NCBI GenBank assembly: GCA_002329625.1
Contig: DCTP01000054.1
Location: 2,257-10,111, forward strand
Source: Leptolinea sp. UBA1437
Lineage (GTDB): Bacteria; Chloroflexota; Anaerolineae; Anaerolineales; Anaerolineaceae
Reading direction: 5' to 3'
Length of the DNA stretch: 7,855 nt
Shown: positions 1 through 6,183 of the stretch, one piece after another
Numbering within the stretch: position 1 is the first letter of the stretch
Layout: the number at the start of each line of letters is the position of its first letter
Position numbers and translations under genes: made by a program
The notes under the pieces: generated by a model
What the model saw: the letters and a program-made list of their open reading frames with translations, nothing else
The model's database searches: none
Told to the model about the DNA's origin: nothing

Positions 1-14
1 AAGCGAAAAGCAAC

Positions 15-20
15 GGAGGA
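15..20 (+). promoter_or_regulatory. Ribosome binding site of the lyase gene
   Basis: GGAGGA lies five bases before the ATG at 26 and is a near-perfect Shine-Dalgarno sequence. It fixes the start used here. The promoter, and any tnaC-like leader, would lie upstream of the window and cannot be judged. Confidence 0.8.
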
Positions 21-25
21 TCAAT

Positions 26-1468
26 ATGGAAGTTCAATTAGCAGATGGTCGGATTATTCCGGTTGAGTCGCATCGAATTAAGATTGTCCAACCAACCAAA
101 TTTTTACCGATCGATGAACGTTTAACAGCTATTCGGAATGCAGGTTTTAACACTTTTCTTCTGCAGAATCATGATATTTTTCTGGATATGTTAACCGACA
201 GTGGCACGAATGCAATGAGTGATACCCAACAAAGTGCAATGTTACGCTCAGATGATGCCTACGCCGGATCAGAGAGTTTTATTCGCCTACAGGAAGCGGT
301 GAAAGATATATTTCGGATGGATTATGTTATCCCGGCTCATCAGGGGCGAGCATGTGAACATTTACTGACAAAGGTGTTTGTAAAGCCGGGAGATGTCGTT
401 ATTACGAATTATCATTTCACAACTACAAAAGCCCATATCGTAAATAACGGAGGCCAAGTCATTGAATTAATTTATAAGGAAGGAAGAAACACAAACAGTG
501 ATAACCCTTTTAAAGGAAATATGGATCTTGAAACTTTAGAAAGGGTGATAGCGGAAAAAGGAGCAGACAAAATTTCTTTTGTTCGAATGGAGGCAACCAC
601 GAACCTAATCGGCGGACAACCTTTTTCAATGGAAAATTTAAAGGCTGTCAGCGAAATTGCTCATAAAAATCATCTTCTTCTTGTAATAGATTGCAGTCTG
701 ATTTCTGAAAATGCCTTCTTTATAAAGACTCGAGAAGCGGGGTTTTCCGAAAAATCCATTCCGGAAATTATACAAGAAATGTTACAACAAGCCGATTTAA
801 TTTATATGTCCGGAAGAAAAAGCACAATGGCGCGCGGAGGTATGATTTGCACAAACAACGAAAAAATCTATCATGAAATATTGCCATTGGTACCCGTGTT
901 CGAAGGCTTTATCACGTACGGTGGTATGTCTACCAAAGAAATCGAAGCAATGGCAGTGGGGTTAAGAGAAATGGTTGACTTTAACGTTGCCGGAAGCGGG
1001 GCGGAAATGATTAACTTTTTCACCAACCGCTTAATCAATTTAGGCGTCCCCGTGGTGACTCCTCCAGGCGGCTTGGGATGTCATGTCGACGCAATAAAAT
1101 TCCTTCCGCACCTTTCACAAACCGAATATCCCGCCGGTGCTTTAGCAGCCGCTTTTTATATTGTCTCCGGATGTCGTGGAATGGAACGGGGAACATTATC
1201 TATGGATCGAGATGAAAATGGCAAAGAAGAGGTGTCGGATATGGAACTTATGCGTCTGGCAGTCCCGCGACGATCTTTTACAATGTCCCAAATTGAATTT
1301 GCCGCTGATCGCTTGGCATGGCTTTATCAGCATAGAAATCTCGTTCATGGTTTGAAATGGATTGAAGAGCCGCCTGTATTACGCTTCTTTTTGGGAAAAT
1401 TAACTTCTGTGGACGGTTGGGAAAATTCTTTGACGGAAGCCATCAAATCTGACTCCCGAATGAATTAA
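26..1468 (+). CDS. Tyrosine phenol-lyase/tryptophanase family PLP enzyme (TPL-like)
   Basis: This is a PLP-dependent beta-eliminating lyase of the family that cleaves tyrosine or tryptophan to phenol or indole, pyruvate and ammonia in the cytosol. Its 480 aa compare with about 456 for tyrosine phenol-lyase (TPL) and 471 for TnaA. Visible family marks are LTDSGTNAMS (56-65), Tyr79 in DDAYAGS, QGR 106-108, the FTTT strand 131-134, Asn193 in NLIGGQP, Asp222 (PLP ring nitrogen), Ser262 and the Schiff-base Lys265 in SGRKS, and Arg410 before the AVPRR segment. GMERG (385-389, Arg388 at the TPL Arg381 position) and RFF (453-455, Phe where tryptophanase has His463) favour TPL over tryptophanase. Oddly, the Arg three residues after the PLP Asp is Leu225, the K+-ligand Glu is Asp77, and the segment after Lys265 is one residue short. 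Family membership is sure. The substrate is inferred and could be another aromatic or beta-substituted amino acid. Equivalences use alignment from memory. Confidence 0.9.
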   Translation: MEVQLADGRIIPVESHRIKIVQPTKFLPIDERLTAIRNAGFNTFLLQNHDIFLDMLTDSGTNAMSDTQQSAMLRSDDAYAGSESFIRLQEAVKDIFRMDYVIPAHQGRACEHLLTKVFVKPGDVVITNYHFTTTKAHIVNNGGQVIELIYKEGRNTNSDNPFKGNMDLETLERVIAEKGADKISFVRMEATTNLIGGQPFSMENLKAVSEIAHKNHLLLVIDCSLISENAFFIKTREAGFSEKSIPEIIQEMLQQADLIYMSGRKSTMARGGMICTNNEKIYHEILPLVPVFEGFITYGGMSTKEIEAMAVGLREMVDFNVAGSGAEMINFFTNRLINLGVPVVTPPGGLGCHVDAIKFLPHLSQTEYPAGALAAAFYIVSGCRGMERGTLSMDRDENGKEEVSDMELMRLAVPRRSFTMSQIEFAADRLAWLYQHRNLVHGLKWIEEPPVLRFFLGKLTSVDGWENSLTEAIKSDSRMN

Positions 1469-1483
1469 ACGGATTTTGAATAG

Positions 1484-1520
1484 AAAAGGCCGGTGACTTA
1501 TCTGAAATCCCGGCCTTTTT
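1484..1520 (+). terminator. Intrinsic terminator of the lyase gene, possibly bidirectional
   Basis: AAAAGGCCGG (1484-1493) pairs perfectly with CCGGCCTTTT (1510-1519) across a 16-base loop and ends in a run of five T. It starts 15 bases after the lyase stop codon. The A-run on the left arm gives a T-run on the opposite strand, so it can also stop the convergent minus-strand operon. Confidence 0.9.
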
Positions 1521-1568
1521 GGAAATAAAAAATCGATGGATCATTCGATCGAGGAGGAAAGAGTTCGC

Positions 1569-1622
1569 ATGACTCTGCCGAATAAAATGATATTCATGCA
1601 TATCATCTATAAAACTTATTAA
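1569..1622 (+). CDS. Possible 17-codon small ORF with strong RBS
   Basis: ATG at 1569 opens MTLPNKMIFMHIIYKTY and stops at TAA 1620-1622. AGGAGG (1552-1557) lies 11 bases upstream, a strong but slightly distant Shine-Dalgarno sequence. The product would be short, hydrophobic and basic. The ORF sits in the gap between two convergent genes, downstream of the lyase terminator, and its end overlaps the stop codon of the minus-strand sulfatase-like gene by three bases. I see no promoter for it and recognise no family, so it may be a chance ORF. Confidence 0.15.
   Translation: MTLPNKMIFMHIIYKTY
1587..1606 (-). terminator. Weak AT-rich hairpin after the minus-strand operon
   Basis: ATGATAT (1587-1593) and ATATCAT (1600-1606) form a perfect 7-bp inverted repeat around six bases. 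Read on the minus strand it begins 12 bases after the sulfatase-like stop codon and is followed by TTTTATT. The stem has only one G-C pair, so it would be a weak terminator, perhaps backed up by the strong hairpin at 1484-1520. Chance is not excluded. Confidence 0.3.
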
Positions 1623-4036
1623 AATTCAGGTATTTGATATCCCAATCCCGTCAATTTTCGAATCAATGCTTCCTTGATTTCATCCAGCGAATCTAATTCA
1701 GCCTCCGGACAAGGGTTTATATAATTTTCCACAATTCCTTGCGTAATTTTATTTTCCTTGAGATCAAAGGAAAACCAATTTTGACATTGAATTACACCAA
1801 TCTGTTGGAACTGTTTAAGAGAATCCTGAGAAATATTGCTTGAAAAAAGTATGGAATTAGATTCGCTACCTTCCGCATGGGCAGAGAATATTAACCGCCT
1901 CCGATCTAAATTTTGAAGAATAGAATTTCCTTCCATCCATTCCGGTATCGGAATATTCAGATAATCCAAGATAGTCGGCGCGATATCAATATTTTGAGTG
2001 TTTGCGGTAAGGATGCCATGAAAATCATCATTCGGAAAATGGATTATCAAAGGCAATCTTTTGTTCGTTACCCATTGTTGCCCATGATCTGTGTAAATAA
2101 TTAAGATTGTTTTCTGATATTGCCCTGTATCCTTCAAAAATTTAACCAATTCTTCAACTCTGGCATCAAAACTCAGTATCGCATCATCATAAAAGTCGGT
2201 CATCCAATAATCACTCTGCTCTTCGCCTACGGAATATTTTTGAATTACCGGATTTACCGTTACACCATGTGTGTCCATTAAATGAACATGAGCGAATAAA
2301 GATTGATTTGTCTGATTCGCTTCTGTTAATTTATCATAAAGTTTCTGAATTTTTTCTTCATCCGTATAAGTAACATCGGCAGCTTGAGTAACCAAATCAA
2401 TCGGATTTGGCATGTCTTTTATGAAGAAGATATCACAAAGTCTTTCTTCAATTCGATCCGTTACCATTCTCAATAAATAACGCGAATCTTCATATCCATA
2501 CATCGAAAATAAACCGGAAGTTGTTTCGTTTGGGTTTACCTGCCCGTTTACTTCAGTAAATGCATTCTTAAAATTAATTACATTAGCATCCACCCAATAA
2601 GGAACTCCGAGAGAAATTGTTTTATATCCCTTCAAGCGTAATATTCCGGGAAGATGTTGATACATATCTTTCCCACGTAATGTATTTGGTGGAAATATGA
2701 CATGCGTTGTGAGCGGAAGTTTCCCTGTTAAAATCGCTGTCTCGGATCCCATCGATTTAGAAGCATTGGTAAAATTGTTCTGGCTCAGCAACGAGCTTTC
2801 TGCCAACACATCCAGAAACGGAGTAGTCTCTCGTTCATATCCATACACAGACATATTATCCGCATTAACACCATCCGAGCTCAGTAAAATAATATTTGGA
2901 TAAGAACCGGAAACCAAAGATATTTCTCCCGGATTGTTTCCACCGGTATTGACCTCAGGATTATATGAAGCCGCCACAGAAATAATCGAAACACCAATCA
3001 AGCCAAGAGATGCGATGATTCTTCCCCGATATTCGAATAAGCGGCTCACTTTTTCTTGAGGCTGTTCAATCTTCTTCAATATTCTCCAAAAAACAAACAC
3101 GAAAAGATGAATATATATAATCTTTCCTACAATGTCTGAGTTAGCGATACCGAATTTAAAAAATGTATAGGTAAAATTATCGATTAAGATGAGAACCAAA
3201 CAAGCCAAAATAAAAGCCGCCGGAGTATTGTATAGGTAGTGAAAGAAATTCGGAACTTTTCTGGTATAGAGAGCATCCAACAAGAAAAGAACGAGTAATC
3301 CAGCTAACGCAAATACCGTCAAAATAAACGCTGAATTGAACATGATTTTCAGCTTTTCCCCGAAGGGTAAAACATCCATGAAAGAGGGTTTGGTTACAAA
3401 AAAAAGCCATTCCATAAAGAGATATAAATAAGCCGCAAGAATCGTATTGACAGCCCCATATGCTAACGGTTGTCTTCGCTCTTTCAGAAAATGATCGATT
3501 TGGTTTAATATCCCAATAATTGTCTGTTGCCACAATGCAAAGATACCGACATGCTTATTTTGTTTTTTTTCTGGGATTACAACCTTGACAAGAAACCATA
3601 TGAAGCAGCTTATCAATAATCCCAATCCGATCCCGGTCCATTTGCGACTGATTAGATAAGGCTTACTATAAATAGAATATTGATGATTTTCTAAATCAAA
3701 ACGGAAGGGTTCCCCCGTACCCATTGATTCTGATGCCTCATCCTTGATAATGATTTCGATATATGAATCTTTATTGTCTTCCGGTCGGACAAATTCCGTC
3801 GAGACGAAACTCAATACTCTTTGATCTTCCAAAATCAGAATAGTTGACGGATCGTAGATCGTCTGATCGATGTTGTACTGAACTTTGCATGAGTTCTCTT
3901 CACAGCTTATCTGTTCGGGTTTAATTTCAGTCTTCTGATAAAAAATCGACGCTCCGGGCTTGATCAAAACAACCAAGCAAAAAACAATCGCAAGAATATA
4001 AATAATTGTGACCAGATAACTTAATATTTTTTTCAT
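1619..4036 (-). CDS. Seven-helix membrane protein with extracytoplasmic sulfatase/phosphotransferase domain
   Basis: This is an 805-aa integral membrane enzyme of the alkaline phosphatase/sulfatase superfamily. Helices lie near residues 6-26, 135-153, 192-214, 232-254, 271-290, 302-320 and 340-357. Basic loops (154-190, 257-262, 320-340) on the inside put both the 30-130 domain, which has a Cys45/Cys50 pair, and the C-terminal domain (from 378) outside. The catalytic domain shows NIILLSSDGVNAD (381-393, metal-binding Asp388), SMGSETAILTGK (428-439, Ser428 in the nucleophile slot of sulfatase CxPSR), HLMDTHG (585-591) and YTDHG (648-652, Asp650/His651). Pro and Arg of CxPSR are missing (Gly430, Glu432), so a phospho-group transferase or hydrolase like LtaS is as likely as a true sulfatase. 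AGGA lies about six bases before the ATG. It ends the minus-strand cassette, 51 bp after the methyltransferase gene, and probably modifies a surface glycan or lipid. The substrate is unknown. Confidence 0.85.
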   Translation of the reverse strand: MKKILSYLVTIIYILAIVFCLVVLIKPGASIFYQKTEIKPEQISCEENSCKVQYNIDQTIYDPSTILILEDQRVLSFVSTEFVRPEDNKDSYIEIIIKDEASESMGTGEPFRFDLENHQYSIYSKPYLISRKWTGIGLGLLISCFIWFLVKVVIPEKKQNKHVGIFALWQQTIIGILNQIDHFLKERRQPLAYGAVNTILAAYLYLFMEWLFFVTKPSFMDVLPFGEKLKIMFNSAFILTVFALAGLLVLFLLDALYTRKVPNFFHYLYNTPAAFILACLVLILIDNFTYTFFKFGIANSDIVGKIIYIHLFVFVFWRILKKIEQPQEKVSRLFEYRGRIIASLGLIGVSIISVAASYNPEVNTGGNNPGEISLVSGSYPNIILLSSDGVNADNMSVYGYERETTPFLDVLAESSLLSQNNFTNASKSMGSETAILTGKLPLTTHVIFPPNTLRGKDMYQHLPGILRLKGYKTISLGVPYWVDANVINFKNAFTEVNGQVNPNETTSGLFSMYGYEDSRYLLRMVTDRIEERLCDIFFIKDMPNPIDLVTQAADVTYTDEEKIQKLYDKLTEANQTNQSLFAHVHLMDTHGVTVNPVIQKYSVGEEQSDYWMTDFYDDAILSFDARVEELVKFLKDTGQYQKTILIIYTDHGQQWVTNKRLPLIIHFPNDDFHGILTANTQNIDIAPTILDYLNIPIPEWMEGNSILQNLDRRRLIFSAHAEGSESNSILFSSNISQDSLKQFQQIGVIQCQNWFSFDLKENKITQGIVENYINPCPEAELDSLDEIKEALIRKLTGLGYQIPEF

Positions 4037-4087
4037 GAAAATCCTATCAACGAATTTTGAAAATCAATCTTTATTTTCTTCTCTAAA

Positions 4088-5452
4088 TTATTCACGCACC
4101 CGAAGTAAATACAGAATCCTGTCGCTGTCTTCCACAGGCTGCTTTTCCGTTATTTGAAAATCCCTTTCAAATGATGCTTCAAATCCGGATTCGGAATAGT
4201 CGGTGAAAATATCTTCCCGCGTTTTGAGTAAGGTTTGTACTTGTGAATCCTGCTTTGGAACAAATTCGATAATCAGATAAGTACAGCACTTTGCCAGCCA
4301 TCTTGATATCATTTCAAACGGTAAATTATTCGAGATCGCCAAATGATGAATCAACGCAAGCGCCATAACGCAATCCGGAATTTGCCGGTCGGTGATGGTC
4401 CCTCGTTCTTGATTGGCAAAACCAATCGCCGGACTCGGATTCGTCAAATCCATCACCAGCGGAAGGATATGCTTTTGCCCTTTCTTACAATCCTGATAGT
4501 TCCTTTCCACCGCAATCGGATCGATATCAAAAGCAACTACTTCTGCCCCAGCTTGGACCGCTATTTTGGAATACCTACCATCATTTGCCCCCAAATCCCA
4601 AACCGTTTTTGGCTGAATTTTATGCAAATAGTCGGTGATGATTTGTCCTTTGCTTCGGATGGCTTTCTCAGAATAATTTGTCTCGGAATAATAATTTCCC
4701 CATTCCGTTTGAATTTTCTTCAGATTGATTTTTTCCGTCGACCGAATTAACCCTTCGATCAACGCAATTAGTGCCGATTTTCTTACTGTGGCTTCCCGAA
4801 TCGGTTTATTCTGTTTTCCATCATCGGCGTGTTTTTCTGAAGCTTTCGCATGCCACGTTATATGCTGAAGAGCGGTAAATCCGCCTTTTCCATGTAACAG
4901 CTTTGCCGCCAGATCCAACGGGATTCCGTCTATATAAACTCGCATCAGTTGAGACAATCGAATATCGACTTCCGCCATTAAGAGTAAAGACGCCAGAAAA
5001 TGTTTACAAAATTGTTGATAGGCTACCCAGGGTGTTCCTTCTTGATAATCATCAAAGGATAAGGTATCAATCAATTTCGCATTTGCATCTTGAAATTGAA
5101 TATTATAAGCACTGGCATCTTTCAATGTCATGTTATATTCAAGCGCTATCCGCTGTATTTTTAGAGTAACCAGTGCCGCGTCTTTATATTCGCCGAAAGA
5201 CCATTCATATGGATACGAGATAAAAGGGATCTTTTGCGGTCGAATAATTTTATAGGCGCCCTCTTTTAAATCTTCCGATGCGATTTCTTCATGAGAAATC
5301 AGGAACCCTTCTTTTATCAGGCGGCTATATAACCCTGACCCCATTAATGTTTCGTATTGCTTTTGATATCTTCGATTGATTTGCCGATAGATTATTTGAT
5401 CCTTCTGATATATGAATCCGGAAGGATCTCGAAATGATCCTCTGTCTTTCAT
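4088..5452 (-). CDS. NoeA-like SAM-dependent methyltransferase with kinase-like N-terminal region
   Basis: This 454-aa soluble protein has a C-terminal class I methyltransferase domain. Motif I is VWDLGANDGRYS (284-295), the acidic strand end is FDIDP (308-312), then VMDLTNPSPAIGF (333-345), MALALIHHLAI (363-373) and IIEFVPK (394-400). The last blocks are what I recall of the family annotated as nodulation protein NoeA-like, whose targets are poorly known. The N-terminal 240 residues contain LKDASAYNIQF (110-120) followed by KLIDTLSFD (126-134). That spacing resembles the catalytic Asp...Asn and metal Asp of aminoglycoside- or LPS-kinase folds, here Asp112, Asn117 and Asp129; this is inference. 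The start overlaps the upstream gene's stop as ATGA and has no good Shine-Dalgarno sequence, so it is probably translated by coupling. Position between two membrane-protein genes suggests methylation of an envelope glycan precursor in the cytoplasm. Confidence 0.85.
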   Translation of the reverse strand: MKDRGSFRDPSGFIYQKDQIIYRQINRRYQKQYETLMGSGLYSRLIKEGFLISHEEIASEDLKEGAYKIIRPQKIPFISYPYEWSFGEYKDAALVTLKIQRIALEYNMTLKDASAYNIQFQDANAKLIDTLSFDDYQEGTPWVAYQQFCKHFLASLLLMAEVDIRLSQLMRVYIDGIPLDLAAKLLHGKGGFTALQHITWHAKASEKHADDGKQNKPIREATVRKSALIALIEGLIRSTEKINLKKIQTEWGNYYSETNYSEKAIRSKGQIITDYLHKIQPKTVWDLGANDGRYSKIAVQAGAEVVAFDIDPIAVERNYQDCKKGQKHILPLVMDLTNPSPAIGFANQERGTITDRQIPDCVMALALIHHLAISNNLPFEMISRWLAKCCTYLIIEFVPKQDSQVQTLLKTREDIFTDYSESGFEASFERDFQITEKQPVEDSDRILYLLRVRE

Positions 5453-5646
5453 TTTTTGTCTTGTTCCAAATCCGTTTGTTCTGCCTTTTCCTGTTTATTG
5501 AGTTTCCTTCTGATTTTATCCTTCAGCGCAAATAAAAATCCACCCGCTACTGCTATCCCTGCAATAATCGCTTGCAATAGCATGCTCCCCGTTCCCGGAT
5601 CTAGATAATTCCTTGGAGCCATTAAGTATGCAATTCTGATCAACAT
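5449..5646 (-). CDS. Small single-helix membrane protein with DPGTG motif
   Basis: This is a 65-aa protein of unknown function. The visible parts are a short N-terminal segment, YLDPGTGSMLLQ (14-25), one hydrophobic helix (about 22-41) and a highly charged tail (42-65, KDKIRRKLNKQEK then acidic residues). The Y-[IL]-DPGTGS lead into one membrane helix is a pattern I recall from small uncharacterised proteins beside surface-polymer genes. It is the first gene of the minus-strand cassette. Its TGA overlaps the methyltransferase ATG by four bases, so the two products are probably made together. The first ATG is preferred because GGAAGGGAAAG lies just before it. A second ATG at codon 9 would still keep the motif but has no ribosome site. 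It is a real gene by context and motif. Its role, perhaps an accessory or scaffold for the membrane enzyme, is a guess. Confidence 0.75.
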   Translation of the reverse strand: MLIRIAYLMAPRNYLDPGTGSMLLQAIIAGIAVAGGFLFALKDKIRRKLNKQEKAEQTDLEQDKK

Positions 5647-5742
5647 GTCTCTTTCCCTTCCGTCTCACCGGCATTCAATTGATTTTATCTTTAAAATGCT
5701 TCTCTTGTTTCAAATTATAAACAAAATTGTAGCCTAAAAAAT

Positions 5743-5771
5743 ATTAAATTTTGATTATATAAAATTTTCAA
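5743..5771 (-). promoter_or_regulatory. Candidate sigma-70-type promoter for the minus-strand cassette
   Basis: On the minus strand TTGAAA (5771-5766) is followed after exactly 17 bases by TTTAAT (5748-5743). Each hexamer matches its consensus at five of six positions. Transcription would start near 5736 and leave about 90 bases before the first ATG at 5646. The tract is AT-rich, so look-alikes are expected; TATAAT at 5719-5714 is an alternative -10 without a good -35. Confidence 0.4.
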
Positions 5772-5834
5772 ATTCCAAAAGCCGAATCAGATCTGATATC
5801 CTTATGAGAAACATCGAATGGGAGAAATTTCAAT

Positions 5835-5862
5835 TTGAAAAATTTTGAAGTTACCATATACT
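5835..5862 (+). promoter_or_regulatory. Candidate promoter for rpsB-tsf
   Basis: TTGAAA (5835-5840) is followed after 16 bases by TATACT (5857-5862), five of six matches in each hexamer. The -35 is the right half of a small palindrome, TTTCAA-T-TTGAAA (5828-5840), which could be an operator. Transcription from about 5869 would give a leader of roughly 315 bases before rpsB. A weaker alternative -10 is TAAAAT at 6061-6066. Confidence 0.4.
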
Positions 5863-5959
5863 TAGACCGATATGTCCGGATTCTAATGACATTTTTTACA
5901 ATAACAGGGTCAGAAAATCTTTTCAAAATCAATCGGATTTTACGATCATAGGACGTAAG

Positions 5960-6161
5960 AAGCCTCTACTATTGATGAGAAATTCGATTTATATGATCAC
6001 TAAGTCTATGGAAAAATGCTTTTTCCATCAGTTTTGTTTTATTTAATTTTGATTCCATGATAAAATCATGCGGCAATATAAAACACATGCTTTCCGATCT
6101 TTTTGCTGCGTGCAACCCGATAAGGTTGTGACTAAAAAGAAATTGACGAAAGCAGAGGCTT
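5960..6161 (+). ncRNA. Possible structured 5' leader RNA of rpsB
   Basis: AAGCCTCTACT (5960-5970) is complementary at 10 of 11 positions to AGCAGAGGCTT (6151-6161), which ends ten bases before the rpsB Shine-Dalgarno sequence. Three local hairpins lie between. ATGGAAAAA/TTTTTCCAT (6008-6016/6020-6028) is a perfect 9-bp stem with loop TGC. CATGAT/ATCATG (6056-6061/6065-6070) is a 6-bp stem. TGCAACC/GGTTGTG (6111-6117/6124-6130) has five Watson-Crick and two wobble pairs with loop CGATAA. Together they could make a closed multi-branch fold next to the start site. Many bacteria control rpsB through leader RNA bound by S2, so feedback control is a reasonable inference. The fold does not match any leader structure I can recall, and individual hairpins may be chance or DNA operators. 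Confidence 0.35.
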
Positions 6162-6170
6162 AAACGCAAA

Positions 6171-6175
6171 AGGAG
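6171..6175 (+). promoter_or_regulatory. Ribosome binding site of rpsB
   Basis: AGGAG lies eight bases before the ATG at 6184, the best Shine-Dalgarno sequence near it. It is ten bases past the right arm of the possible leader stem, so pairing there could influence its accessibility. Confidence 0.8.
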
Positions 6176-6183
6176 TTTTTATT

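Larger units (their letters stand above)
5647..6183. other. Divergent intergenic region (537 bp) between envelope cassette and rpsB
   Basis: No convincing gene lies here. The 66-codon minus-strand frame at 5969-6169 has no family resemblance and overlaps the inverted repeats described below. The left half (5700-5860) is very AT-rich and holds candidate promoters facing both ways. The right half (5960-6183) holds several small inverted repeats and the rpsB ribosome site. The region therefore appears purely regulatory. Confidence 0.7.

Noticed and set aside
26..1468. Calling the lyase tryptophanase (tnaA)
   Set aside because: The tryptophanase-specific His near the C-terminus is Phe and the GMERG segment matches tyrosine phenol-lyase. 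Altered pocket residues make a firm symbol for either enzyme unsafe.
1608..1640. Possibility that the sulfatase-like gene is truncated at its 3' end
   Set aside because: The protein runs about 100 residues past the last superfamily motif and ends at a normal stop codon, so it looks complete.
3177..3533. 118-codon minus-strand frame inside the sulfatase-like gene
   Set aside because: It is a shifted frame of the membrane-helix region. The main frame has consistent helices and catalytic motifs across this stretch, so there is no frameshift.
4343..4750. 135-codon plus-strand frame opposite the methyltransferase
   Set aside because: It lies antisense to the conserved methyltransferase motifs, and its translation shows no recognisable domain.
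5969..6169. 66-codon minus-strand frame between the cassette and rpsB
   Set aside because: It has no family resemblance, no membrane or domain pattern and no clear ribosome site, and it covers the inverted repeats of the rpsB leader. It is probably a chance ORF.
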